DNA from: Galbula dea
Taxonomy: Eukaryota > Chordata > Aves > Piciformes > Galbulidae
Length of the DNA: 64,000 bases
Assembly: GCA_013399015.1 (NCBI GenBank)
Contig: VWZX01008439.1
Location: 54,224 to 118,223, forward strand
Direction: 5' to 3'
The position numbers and the translations under genes were made by a program. Every line of letters begins with the position of its first letter. Position 1 is the stretch's first letter. This document shows, one piece after another, positions 1 to 11,145 of this stretch. Under the pieces are notes generated by a model, which saw only the letters and a program-made list of their open reading frames with translations, was not told the origin of the DNA and did not search any database.

Positions 1-339
1 TAGACAAAAATCAATGCAAGTATAGGCCTCCCAGAACATGAAACATGAATGAGGATGACTCATAAGCTGCCCATCGCTTTTCCCACTCCCAAACAGTCAA
101 AACTAGTGTAATCAGAATGGACTTGGGGCTTGTTTTGCAGTGATTTTGTTGGTTGGTTGGTTTTAAAGTCACTTTTCTGCTAGAAAAATACCAGCCAGCT
201 TCTGCAAGATTACCTCCCTAATATCTACCTGTTTCTATGGCTGAGAGAAGTCTGGACAGTATTGGGTTTTTTATCCCACCCCTATTTTTTTTCTAATCTA
301 TTTGCCAAGCAGAGTCATTTATCCCCTATTAGATAAAGT
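1..339. other. Unique non-coding DNA, nothing recognised
   Basis: AT-rich unique sequence with short T and A runs. I see no open frame of note, no repeat family and no splice-bounded block. It leads directly into the denser motif block that follows. Confidence 0.5.
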
Positions 340-740
340 ATAATAGACTATAGCGAAAGGGTCACTGGCCTTCCATTTAATGATATTGCCGGCACCAATC
401 TCCATTTTCCCGACAGCATCCCTCAACACAGAATAAATGGCTGATCTCTTCACAATAACAGCTGATTTCTATTTATTAAGCTAAAAAGGTCACCATTTTC
501 CACGGCTCGGCCGCCCTGCACTATTGATAATTTTATGCATAAACAAATGGCAAATTTGTGCCACATAAATATGCATTAGCAATTACTATTTCCTCGGGCA
601 ACACTCGCCGCATGCAAATGTGTCCCTCCCAGGGCCTGGTGGCTTTTGTTTTAGCTCTTGAACAGCTAAACAAAAGAGCATAATAAACAGTTTAAAAATT
701 GCCAATCAATAGGAAACGCAAATGCAAAGGTAAATGGCAA
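340..740. promoter_or_regulatory. Candidate conserved non-coding element (developmental enhancer-like)
   Basis: Non-coding block with dense transcription-factor-like words and about nine CpGs in an otherwise CpG-poor neighbourhood. Visible sites are the 12-bp perfect palindrome TTTATGCATAAA (532-543), the forkhead-type ATAAACAAA (539-547), a second ATGCAT (571-576), an exact POU octamer ATGCAAAT (612-619), and AATAAACA (682-689). ATTAGCAATTA and CCAATCAAT are also present. CpG-containing words such as GCCGGC and GGCTCGGCCGCC survive, which is typical of sequence under constraint in vertebrate gene deserts. That it is conserved or an enhancer is inference from composition. The target gene cannot be named from this window. 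Borders are approximate. Confidence 0.5.
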
Positions 741-2446
741 GAAACTTGCCCAAACAAATAACACTAAACCAAAAAAAAAAGCAAAATACAAATCATTCAG
801 GAGATAACTAGAAAGGACACTCTCTTCCCTTCCCATGCTTCTTCAAGTGTGCGTTTTATTTCTTTTTGCTAGAATGGCGGCTAAGGTGCTCTTCACACAG
901 CAAGAGTGGAGCTGGTACCAACACATCCCAGATGGAAGCACCCAGAATGCACGAGTTGAGTACACATTAAGCAGAACCCACATCCATACCCAATAGAAAG
1001 AGGCAAAAGAAGGATCTCTGAGTAAATTCATAGTAGACCCTTGGCTTAGCTTTCTGTGATTCCACATTTCCATCAAAGAATTTAAAGAAAAGCTACTTAT
1101 GAAAGAATCGCTGAAAAAAAGCTTAAGAATCTTCTGTAAACATAGATTTAGAATTTCATTACTGGAAGTGCTCAGAACACACTAACTTATCTGTGCCTAA
1201 TGAATGCTGTCACTTGAGAAAGTTGAACTACATATAATTTTCTTTACCCCAAGGACAGAAAGCTTGATTTTCCCTTGTCTTATCCTTGGACTACTCATTT
1301 CCGACAGCAAGCCATAGCTGTATATAAGATGCAGGATAATGGGAAAATCAGACCCAGACACTAAATTGGTATCAACACAGAAACCAAACCCAACAATTTT
1401 AGGAGAACTGATGATTGCTTTGAATTTTCTCCTTCCACAGAGGAGCTCCAGTACTGTAGAAAACCAAGCATAACATGTACCATGATTAATATTATTTGAA
1501 GGCAGGCTATTACATGTGGATAAAGAATCCAGCTCAGTAATGCAGTAGCACCACACCGTGCACAAGCACACACTAAGGTTAGCTGCATGACCCATGCAAG
1601 CAACCAGCTTTCTTTTCACATAACTTTGAGGCAGTAACTCTGTTTTCATGACCAGGATTGGGAATGGAAAGGCACAAACTATAGCCAGCAGAGTAAGTTG
1701 CACCTTGTTCTACAAATGTTTATGAAAAAGCCAAATTTAAAACATGTGGGCTTCTCTTTTGGTTTAAAAAAGTCAACAGAAATTGGAGATTAATCACATG
1801 CTCTAAGTGCTTCCCAAATATGGGGCATAATACAGCAGGTAACCCACATACACACATTTCTATGATATTAATGTCCAGGGTTTTAATTTTTAATGAATAG
1901 GAATGTTCCTGTCAACATAAGCATTCAGCAGCAATCCCACGCTTTTCCCCACCCAATCAGCTGTCACCAAATGACAATTTCTCCAAATGCATTTCCATGA
2001 ATTAAACTAAAAAAATCAACAAGCTGATAAATATATTTTTTGTCAATTAATTCAGGCAATTTCTTACCTATTGGTTTCCCTGGTTATAGCTTGGATGGTT
2101 TTATGACACCACTTTACACTCAGCCTTTAGATTATGATACAGAAACTAATACAAGCATCAGTGGTAATTAGTTTTAACTATTCTCATCCTAAGTATGTTC
2201 ACACATGGTCCAGTATGGGAAAAGCTACATCAAGCACAGGGCAAGATATGCTCTCATAAGGCAGAAAACCTCATTTTAGGCTTTTAGCCAAGAGCACTCC
2301 CATACCAGTAACACATTTCAGCCACAAATCCACAACTTTCAGTTTCTCTAAAACTGATAAGAAGATCAATACCAACACGGTAAATGTGAGACATACAGAA
2401 CTTTCCCCTTGCCACCTTTCTCTGCTCTGCTTTTTCCATTCTCACA
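741..2446. other. Non-coding DNA, nothing recognised
   Basis: Contains a short A run near 771-780 and unremarkable AT-rich sequence. A minus-strand open stretch of 168 codons at 1197-1703 has no family motif, biased composition or convincing splice context, and I treat it as chance. Confidence 0.5.
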
Positions 2447-2572
2447 GAATTCCAAAAGCATTTGGATAATGCTCTTAGACACGTGGTGTGATTTTCGGGT
2501 TGTCCTGTGCATAAACAGCATTTGGACTTGATGATCCTTGTGGGTCCCTTCTGACTTGGGATATTCTGTGTT
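2447..2572 (+). mobile_element. CR1 LINE, diverged 3'-end fragment
   Basis: The stretch reads as the 3' untranslated end of an avian CR1. It has the 'GTGGTGTGATTTTCGGGTTG' type segment, then 'TTGGACTTGATGATCCTTG', 'TGGGTCCCTTC' and a terminal 'ATATTCTGTG'. It is severely 5'-truncated and carries no coding sequence. The expected spacer before TTGGACTT is altered, and the second terminal octamer is not preserved, so it is an old copy. The upstream border is approximate. No target-site duplication is visible, as is usual for CR1. Confidence 0.75.
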
Positions 2573-4028
2573 TCATTATCATACACAAGAAAATACACTG
2601 ATAGCACCTCCTGCTTAGGTAAGTAAGGGCACACCCAAAAATAGCATATTCATAAGAGAAGCTGCTTTCTGCAACTGGCCTTGAAGCTGCTGGAAGGCTG
2701 CTACTCAAGCATGCCCACGCAGTCAAGGGGTACCCACCTGACAGCATACACACTGCAAATCCCAAAGACTTCAGAAGTGGTGTATCACAGAAATTTGCAT
2801 ACCATTTTGATAAGTTCAACGTGATTGAAAGCCCCATGATTATACACAAAGTTCTCCTAAGGTCGACAACAGAGTGAAAGAAGGCATGAGCAGGTATGCT
2901 AAAGCAAGATCAAATAAATTGTTTAAATGTCACTGCAAAGGTAGTTCTCACGAATGTCTCTGTGGCCAGTCTGCTGCCATTAACATAGTTAGAAAGTCTG
3001 TAATAGGAAGAAAATTATTACTACATAAAATATTCCTGCAAAGAGACACTGCTGCAGAATTGAAACGATGTAGCTCAAGATGTTAATGCCCATCCCACAT
3101 GTGTGAGTGTGCTGAAGAGTGGAGAATGAAATGACTTAAATCTCTGTTAACAAGCTTAACTTTACATACTACATTTGGATCTTTCTATATTGGCACTATG
3201 CCTTAACAAAATTTGTTAGGGTTATTGGTGTTAAATCCCCAAACCAGCACTAACACTACCAAAACAAAACCTTCAAAGAAGATACCAAGAGATGGTAATT
3301 TTCTACAACAGTGGGTGAAATTGTTTTTGTGAGAAGTGTGCAACTCAAAAGGATGAAATAGGAATAGAGAAGAAAGTATTTTGTCAAACTCAAGCCCTGT
3401 TTCTCCCAATGAGCCCAGCTTCTACTCTTCTCTTCCAACCCCCATTTTCAATGAAAGTTATTGTCAGTAATGCTTCAAAGAATTTTTTCTTAAAAAAAAA
3501 TAAGCACTCACAACTGCAATCTTCATAGAAGCATGCTTTTAATATCAGATTTCCTTTTCTTTCTGCTTTGTTTACAGCTTTCCCAAAAAGCTTTAAAGCT
3601 AAAACTTTCTGATAAAAGTGTATCTTATTTCTTACATGATTCCAAATGCAAGAGTGAGTTCCTCTAAGAACTTTAATACTGAACAGAGCTGTCATTGATA
3701 AGAGTCTAAATACTGAATGCATATATTTTTTTAATATGCTATACCCTTGAAACAAAGATAGCTGGATGGCAATACAGGTGCTGGCACACCTGCATGATAG
3801 GCTTTTAGAATGATTTTGTCTCATGCCATTTTTTTCACTTGGCAGTACAGATAACATACTATTAGATCATTACACACATGCACACACAGTAACCTGTGAG
3901 GACCCAGACTAATTTCAGGCACTACAGATTAAATCTCACCTTTCCTCTCCCCAGAGGAAATATTAACACTTCAAGCTGTGTTTTTCCAACCCAGCTATAT
4001 CTCTCTTTGACTTTCCATTCCTTTACCT
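2573..4028. other. Non-coding DNA, nothing recognised
   Basis: AT-rich, with short A runs near 3490. Open frames of up to 155 codons on the minus strand (3390-3857) show no recognisable domain and are regarded as chance. Confidence 0.5.
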
Positions 4029-4098
4029 TCACAGAATCACAGAATGTTAGGAGTTGGCAGGGACCTCGAAAGATCACCTAGTCCAACCCCCTGCCACT
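4029..4098 (-). mobile_element. CR1 LINE, about 70-bp 3' terminal fragment
   Basis: Read on the minus strand this is the last roughly 70 bp of a CR1: a 'GGACTAGGTGATCTTTCGAG' block, then 'GGTCCCTGCC' and two copies of the ATTCTGTG octamer at the very end (plus-strand TCACAGAATCACAGAAT at 4029). The 5' truncation is extreme and there is no coding content. The family resembles the longer minus-strand copies at 37455 and 61083. Confidence 0.9.
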
Positions 4099-7000
4099 TG
4101 ATTGCTTTCAGTTGCTTCAAATTGGGTAACATCAAGAACTGTCAGCAAGAATTTTAGCATTTAGAATTCGTATAAGAAAATTAGTGGTTTTAATTAAAGA
4201 AAATATGATTTTGTTCTCCCCATCTCCTCCTTCCTCTTCCCTCTCCACCCCAACAATAACCAAAACATGCCTCTGCAATCAATCTAGCATCTGAAAAGCA
4301 AACTAAATTTCTTCTTTCTTGCATTTTCCCTACCAGTAATAACTCCATGATTAAGACTCAGCTGACAGTTATCATGACACAGAAGTTGAAAAAATTCCAG
4401 TTCACTCCTCCAGTAGCTGAATTCGTCCTGGAGTATGGGAAGGATGAGGGGAGACATCCATCAGTCAGAAAAGCATCTGATCTGAGGACATCCACAGTGA
4501 GGCAATGCTCCATGCTTAAAGCTACTAAAGCACCCATCCTGGGCAATTACAGACTCTCATCAGATAACAGATTTAAGAATTCCACTCAAAATAGTAAAGA
4601 AAAAACTGAAGGTTTCCATATGAACCTGGCAGAATTGACCAAGTGTACCCATCTGTTCGCTTTCCTATAAGCAATATGTACACTGCCAGTATCGGACCTC
4701 TTCTAGGGCAGGGCCCTTGGACTTAAATTACATCTGCCACTTCCCTGGTTTACAGCAGCCTCATCAGCAAAGCATGAATTTTTTTTAAAGCCTGAAAATA
4801 GCATCCTGAGGAAACACACAAGAAAATGACTTTCTACATTTCCTCCCTTTTCTACCTGATGACTTCGCCTCAGTACCTAATATTAATATCAAATGTGATG
4901 TTCTGAGCTGAGAAACATGGAAGCACTTCAAGAAAGCCTTTTAGTGTCTTTTTTTCCATCTCCTTAGCTCAGAAGGGACTATTTCATAAGCACATTTGAA
5001 CACCTTCAAGCAACTCATGATGAGAGTATCCAGAATCAAATTAGTTACCTTGTCTCTACTAAAACTGGCAAAGCAGCAAATCCTCATGCCTCCTCACAGT
5101 ATATAATCATCAGTACAACAGGCTGACTGGAACCTCCAAATATGGCTCCACTTCACATAGCCCAAACTTGAATTATAACAATTTAACACAGATTATTTTT
5201 GAAAATTGATATTGCTGATAGTGTTGCTTATTTCAGCTATGACAACTTTTTCAGGTTCAACTAGGAAAGTCTGCTTCCTTGAATGCAAAGCAGTATTTCT
5301 TTAGCAACTGCAGTACACACAACCAGCAGAACAAGCAACCACCACTTCATCAGGGATGCCACACACCCTTAGCTGTGGCTGGCCTAATACAATACATATT
5401 ATCTATAAGAAAATAAGTGCTGCAGCCAATACCACCAAACCAGTGAGTATAAAAATTGATCTGCTGTGGCTAAGTATATCACAGTTCCTGACTTGAGCCA
5501 CACATCTTTTCTTAGGTCACCCTGGCTGTCAGGTGACGTAGCTTAAACCATTCTTGGATAAACTTGAAATGTGCCTGGGGGAAATGTGACTTTTGTGACT
5601 TGCCCACTGCTGCCACCCACCTGAAGGTCATCCAAGTCTATGGAAGAGGGAGCTCTCAGTTTGCATGGATGTGGAAAAGACCTGCTGAAAAAAAAAATCA
5701 GTGTAACAGGCTCAGTGGCCTGGTACATTGGGTATGCTCCAACCTACAGAGCTCCTGCATGCCATCCATATTGTGTTGCCAACCTGCTTCACCCCAAAGG
5801 CTTCACAAGTCTCTCCTCCAGCAGCTCTTCTGCGTTACTAGAAAGCTCTCAGGTGTCACACTGGAAGACACTACAAAGACAGTGAAACCTTACACCCCTC
5901 AGTTTCCAAATTATATAGACAGATGAAGCAGCCTGACTCAATATAAAGACCTAAAGCACAGAAAAGCAGCTCTGATTAAAAAAAAAAAAAAAGAAAGGGG
6001 CAACAGGGGCTGGCAGGAGCAGAGGAGCAAGAAGAGCATGAGTGAAGATGAGAAAGACAAAAATTAGTTAAAAAGCCTGGCAGAATGCATCAGCACTGTT
6101 AGAAGACACTACTCCCACCAACCTGGAGGAGCTTCTGGACTTCTGACCAACTCAACCCTTCTACTGCTGTTCACAGCTACAAGCAGAAAGACCTCCTAGT
6201 GGCCAGTGCATGCAGCCATAACAGCCTACCACCAGCCATTACTCCATCAGCTCAGGTGACAGTGCTTTCTACTGAGTGTTTGTAACTAACAGCCCTTTGA
6301 TGACTTCACTGAAAGGGAAAGGGCAGAGGAGATCTACAGGATAATATTCTTTTCAGCTTTATAATGTAAAGATTCCCTGTTTAAAAAAGGCTGAATAAAA
6401 GTGAGCATTCAACAAAATACTATACTTAATTACAAAATACTGCACTGAAGATTGTACAATTGTTCCTAATTTAGCCATTGAAAGCATGAGCTAATATTCA
6501 GCCTTTGTGCATACACGTTGCAATATTCTCCAATTATACGATCACATTCCAAGTTTTTCTAGAAAGGTATCACCCAAGAAGACCCAGATCTAAGAATGAA
6601 CATGAATTGAATAAAGACAAGCTGCCTGCTGGACTACTAACTCATTTGGTTTAGGTACAGTGGCAGAGATATTGAAGCCAAGAGGAGGACAGATTTGCAG
6701 GAATCCAAAAAAATCTTTGCAGGAAGCTCTTAGTCATACATGCCCCACTTTCTGACCTGGTACACCTCAACACATACTTGTGGATACCATATTTTGCAGT
6801 CAAATGATGCTATATTTTAAAGATACAAACAGATGTAACAAGGTGAAAACAACACACTGAAAAGTCAGATCTGATCCAGCTGCATTTAAGAAGCCTATCA
6901 CAACAGCTAGCTTCCCTACACTTCAAAAAGGGGCAGAGAGGTACCTCTGAAGACTTGCAGGGAGAAGTCTAGTCCAGCAAAACTCTGCATTTCCCTCTTT

Positions 7001-8141
7001 CAACTGACTGAACAGATCTTTAGAGAGGATTCTTTCTGCTTAGCTAGATACTTTCTCTTCAGTCATCATCATGGGAAACTAACAGAAAAGGCTAAGCGCT
7101 TGCATTAATCTGGGATCAACGACTTCACTGAAAGCCTAGCCCCTTTAGTGTACCACCAGGCCAGCCTGGTGCCTCACTTGCCATGTGGCTCTTGCCTCCT
7201 GGATGCACAGTAGTTTCACCCAGAAGGGTGGAAAATGTTTTTCTTCAGGGTTCCCCTAACCCAGGTGACACAGGTACTTCTCTGGAGTGAGTTCACTTTC
7301 AGGTGGTCCAGGAATCCACCAGCAAATATATAATACAGAATTAGGCAGCTTTGAACAGGATTGCTGCCAGGATTTAGGTCAACTAGCTAACAGGTAAGAG
7401 TTTGAGTGGATTGGGCTGCTTTTTTCCCCTTCAAAATCTTTCCCCTCCATCTGTAAAATGGATACAGTACCAACAAGATAGATGCTGTGAGAACCAGTAA
7501 GTTCTTTACAACACACAGATAACGCAATGATAAACATTACAGAGAAGTCTACAGGATATTATGAATTTCCACATATATTTATTATATCAATAATATTATG
7601 GAATTGCTGGCATCAAGATGTGATTTGAATATATGCAGAATATGCTTGCCACAGGGCCACACAAACAATAAGGATTACGAACAATAAGGATTAAAAAAAA
7701 ATACTGCTGAATGTCTTCTCATTCTGTCAGCACCATCATTTCAGTGGTTTGCTACGTGATCATGTAATTAAAGACTGTATCATAATGCATATGCACAAAT
7801 GGGCTGAATTAAGGTTGTGCAGACAAATCTAATTCTGGCATTTCCTATGCTTTCAGAGCCTGACTTCACAATCTTAGCGTTCATTTAACAAGCAGTTTCT
7901 GTATGTAATACCATACATTATATACATGTGTCACTAAGACCTTCCATAGTGCTGCATATTCGGATTCTGTAAGGTATGTTTACACACACGAACGCATATA
8001 CTACAAATGCAGAACAATATGCAGTCCCTATTCAGGCCATTGCCCTCTTCCTTTTCTGCAGCATACTCTCACCATTTACCACCATCAAGAATAAGCTTCT
8101 CAGGGCTGCCTGCAGTCAAAACGTTCTTTTACCTTTTAAGT
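4099..8141. other. Non-coding DNA with simple repeats
   Basis: No gene is recognised. Contents include an A15 run at 5978-5992 and a 16-bp tandem duplication at 7664-7695 (listed separately). Short open frames, for example 4347-4670 and 5564-5926 on the plus strand, have no recognisable domain. Confidence 0.5.
7664..7695. repeat. 16-bp tandem duplication
   Basis: Two adjacent copies of AACAATAAGGATTA plus two bases. The first 14 bases match exactly and the last two differ (CG versus AA). It is a simple local duplication just upstream of an A run. Confidence 0.85.
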
Positions 8142-8153
8142 ACACCAAATGTA
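8142..8153. repeat. Target-site duplication, left copy (RTE insertion)
   Basis: ACACCAAATGTA here is repeated exactly at 9127-9138, directly after the (ATG)4 tail of the RTE element. A perfect 12-mer at the expected junction marks the insertion boundaries. Match does not extend on either side (T/G before, A/T after). Confidence 0.85.
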
Positions 8154-8230
8154 AGCAAATCCTTGACACAAATACTGTATCAGTCTGTAGTCTGCAAATA
8201 CTAATAAGATGCACTTTGACATAGGGCATC

Positions 8231-9079
8231 ATGTCTGAACTGAAAAGCCACTATCAACCGGCACCTCAGGAAGTCTTCCATCATCCCCATATCACCACTG
8301 GCGAATCAGAGCTCAAATCAGTTCAGCAGTTTAATTACCTAGGTAGCCTCATCTCCTCGGATGGCAAGATTGACGGAGAGATAGACAACAGGCTAGCAAA
8401 GGCATATAATGCTTTTGGAAAGCTTCATAAAAGAGTTTGGTGAAATAAACACCTGAAGAAAAGTACAAAGATCAGAGTTTACAGAGCCATAGTGCTGTCT
8501 ACTCTCTTGTACGGATCAGATTCATGGGTCATCTACCGCCACCACCTGCGTCTCCTAGAACGCTTCCATCAACGCTGTCTCTGCACAATCCTCAACATCC
8601 ACTGGTCAGATTATGTGACCAATGCATCTGTTCCGGAACAAGCAGCAGTCACAAGTATTGAGGCCATGTTACTGAGAACACAGCTGCGATGGGCAGGGCA
8701 CGTCTCAAGGATGAAGGACCACCGCCTCCCTAAGATCTTGCTTTATGGTGAACTTGCCACTGGCTGCCGCAAGAGAGGAGCTCCAATGAGAAGATACAAG
8801 GACTCCCTGAAACAACATCTCAGCCTTGGCCACATTGATCTTCATAACTGGTCTACTCTGGCCTCCAAGAGGGAGGCCTGGAGACACACCATCTATAATG
8901 CTGCAGATGCTTTTGAGAAAGCATGCAGGATCTCCCTTGAGGAGAAAAGACATCACAGAAAGAATTGTGCCTTGCAGAACACACCATCTAAGGAGTCTTT
9001 CTGCTGTGTCTTTTTGTGTACATGCCTATCTCGTATTGGCCTTTTCAGCCACCAACGCGTGTGCAACAAACGTGGGTAG
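8231..9079 (+). pseudogene. RTE reverse-transcriptase C-terminal region, one in-frame stop
   Basis: A single reading frame runs 283 codons to a TAG at 9077-9079, interrupted once by TGA at 8441-8443. In order it shows a QPAP motif near residues 9-12; a YLGSLISSDGKID block (residues 36-48), typical of the segment after the reverse-transcriptase palm in RTE-like polyproteins; VLSTLLYGSDSW; the signature WAGHVSRM at 8690-8713; and RGAPMRRYKDSL. A degenerate Cys/His finger at 9002-9064 (LSRIGLFSHQRVC) ends the frame. The endonuclease domain and catalytic palm are missing because of 5' truncation, so the copy cannot be active. Only one stop in about 850 bp suggests a fairly recent insertion compared with older CR1 copies nearby. 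The annotated start is simply the first convenient codon in frame, not a biological start. Confidence 0.88.
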
Positions 9080-9093
9080 AGCCCTTCCCAAAT

Positions 9094-9107
9094 CTTCGTT
9101 CGCGAAG
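9094..9107 (+). other. 3' terminal hairpin with UUCG loop in RTE 3' UTR
   Basis: CTTCG-TTCG-CGAAG: a perfect 5-bp stem with a TTCG loop, seven bases upstream of the (ATG)4 tail and 15 bases after the stop codon. In RNA this is a compact UUCG-loop hairpin. For LINEs, 3' RNA structures can be recognised by their own reverse transcriptase. A role here is inference. Confidence 0.75.
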
Positions 9108-9114
9108 CCTAGCC

Positions 9115-9126
9115 ATGATGATGATG
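9115..9126 (+). repeat. (ATG)4 microsatellite tail of the RTE element
   Basis: Four perfect ATG units end exactly where the right target-site duplication begins. This is consistent with the short tandem-repeat tails of RTE-clade elements instead of a poly(A) tail or CR1 octamers. Confidence 0.88.
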
Positions 9127-9138
9127 ACACCAAATGTA
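9127..9138. repeat. Target-site duplication, right copy (RTE insertion)
   Basis: ACACCAAATGTA, identical to 8142-8153, directly abutting the (ATG)4 tail. Confidence 0.85.
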
Positions 9139-11119
9139 TGTCAACACTTCCAGCTTCTTACCCACTGCTAAAACACATTTTAAATGGCATCTACTGTGTA
9201 TGAGGGATTTGTGGTTCAGACCACATGTGTACAAATATATGGGCCCTGAACAGAGGCTTTCCTGTTAAGAGCAGCCTGCATGTTGCGATGACCACTCCCT
9301 GTCATTTTAAGAAAGTGGGATTAGAGCAGACGTTGCTTTTGGCCCAATGTTACACATGGCTCTTTAGCCTGCTGTGTGTGCCTGAGATGATTTTGGCTTT
9401 TAGGGCTGGAGAAGAGACTGCTCTCCACTGATGCCAGATGAATGGCTTGACCATCTTCCCTTTCACTAGCATAACTCCCATTCATTTAACCATGAGCATG
9501 ACAGAATTCTTCCTCTCCACATCTTGCAGTTCAATTTGGTTTATCCTTGGGAAAATACACTTTTTTCCTCCTCTTCTGGTTTCACTATTTTTTCTACTGA
9601 CTGAGCAGAACTTTCAACCCAGTCCTTAAAGAGCTAGGAGAAAGGGCTCCATGAAGACACTTTGCTGTGCTTTCTTGCTCCTACACTATTTTGTCTGCCA
9701 AGCTCTGGACAGACACTAGTGCTTACTTATTCAGTTACCGGATTTTCAAGCCTGCCATTGCATGCCCTCCCAGCTCTCACAGTATCAGTCCTAAGTGGGA
9801 TCCTTATGACACACAGGTTTTTGCCAGGTAAGCAAAGAGTAAGACGCTTCATTCCCGGCCAGAAGATGATGTGCCAATTCAGTGCCTACTCACCATTTAT
9901 TCCCCAACATTGTCATTCGCTAACACTTCAAATACATCTTTCAAAAGGAAAAAGTCACACAGCCAACCTCAAGCACTAACATGCAAAAATACACGCACCA
10001 GTTTACAGCTCTCAACCAAAAGTTCTCAGACATGCTTTTGCTACAGTTTTAAGTGAGAAAATGGATAATTTGTTCAGGTTTTAACATGTGTGCTGTGGCA
10101 TACAGTAAATACTGTACTGTTAAATGTCACAAAGGAGTTGGGCACGCCCTCCCTGAGGGGCAAATCATCCTGGTTTGTACTAATGATAGCCACAGTGAAC
10201 TCCAGCACTGAAATAATGGGAATTTCCTCTTGCACAATTTCATAAAAACAATGCTGAGCATTCACAGATACTAAAACCACCTTGAATCCTAGCTTCCCAA
10301 GACGCAGTTTGCAGTCTCACACAGTTAACAGTCTAGATCCTTTCCTCCTCCTCACTCCAGTTTTCTCTCTCAATTTCATAGAATGCAACCTACAGTTGTC
10401 CTAGAATTTCAGAAAGTGATAATTTTCTGTAGAGGTAGTTATCTGACATTGGGCCTATAGCACAGGAGGGCACTTGTAGCTTCTAATCATCTTCTCCATC
10501 TGTTCACCATAAGCAATGTTGATCTTCAAATTACACAACCTACACAATCCTGAAAGTGTCTTACTTTCCGGTAGGACAATCTGCTCCTTTCCTCTCCCCG
10601 TTCGTTGCAATCTGCAGGATCCTTGCACTGCCGCACATACGGAGAATGAGAACATATCAATCTACCCTAGATGACCTCCAAAAGCTGAATCAGTTAACAA
10701 AAATAGACACAAACTGCAGCTTTCCAGTAGACTTCCCCTCCCTTCGAAGTTATTTGTAAATCCTTCTCTTTGCAGTGCTGACCCTGCAGTAAGACTCTGA
10801 TTAGAGAAGTACACCGTCTTAAACAATGCCAAAATTATAAAGGTGTCAGTGTCACTGTAGGGTCCGAAATATTGTTCCCTGCAGCCTGCCCTGAGCCATT
10901 CTGGCCAATTCAGGCTGGTCCTCCTTCAGGCACACAGCCTTGGAGCTGGCACAGCTTGGCATCACACAACCCACCCCTCTGCCCACACTCTGCAAGGTAT
11001 CTGCAACAGCATGGATGGGTAAGAGGGGCAAAAAGCCAGCCAACAGCACTTCACTTCTTTATCTGACCAGGAGATGACTGTTTCAAAGTAGAGATGCGAT
11101 AGATGATGTTTCCAGGAGT

Positions 11120-11145
11120 AAAAAAAAAAAAAAAAAAAAAGGGGG
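11120..11145. repeat. A21-G5 homopolymer junction
   Basis: A run of 21 A (11120-11140) is followed immediately by five G. No retroposed gene or LINE is recognisable upstream, so I treat it as simple sequence. Confidence 0.85.

Larger units (their letters stand above)
8154..9126 (+). mobile_element. RTE-type LINE retrotransposon, 5'-truncated (AviRTE-like candidate)
   Basis: A 973-bp non-LTR retrotransposon insertion that is clearly different from the CR1 copies in this window. It carries the C-terminal part of an endonuclease/reverse-transcriptase polyprotein, a short 3' UTR, a 14-nt hairpin and an (ATG)4 tail. It is bounded by a perfect 12-bp direct repeat. The first 75 bases or so (8154-8230) seem to be decayed reverse-transcriptase coding sequence out of frame with the rest. 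RTE elements typically end in short tandem repeats and make target-site duplications, unlike avian CR1. In birds, a clade called AviRTE has been reported with a patchy distribution and attributed to horizontal transfer. Assignment to AviRTE specifically is my inference from host and protein motifs. Confidence 0.88.

Noticed and set aside
1197..1703. 168-codon open frame on the minus strand
   Set aside because: No domain, motif, low-complexity protein feature or convincing splice border; length is within what AT-rich vertebrate DNA gives by chance in 64 kb.
3390..3857. 155-codon open frame on the minus strand
   Set aside because: Includes a poly-lysine/phenylalanine stretch made by homopolymers and no recognisable domain.
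4347..4670. 107-codon open frame on the plus strand
   Set aside because: Protein-like at first sight but no known family and no splice context or Kozak support.
8705..8956. Open frame on the minus strand inside the RTE element
   Set aside because: Antisense shadow of the reverse-transcriptase frame.
10745..10800. Acceptor-like TTCTCTTTGCAG followed by GCAGTAAGA
   Set aside because: The enclosed block would be only about 13 nt; chance pairing is far more likely than a microexon.
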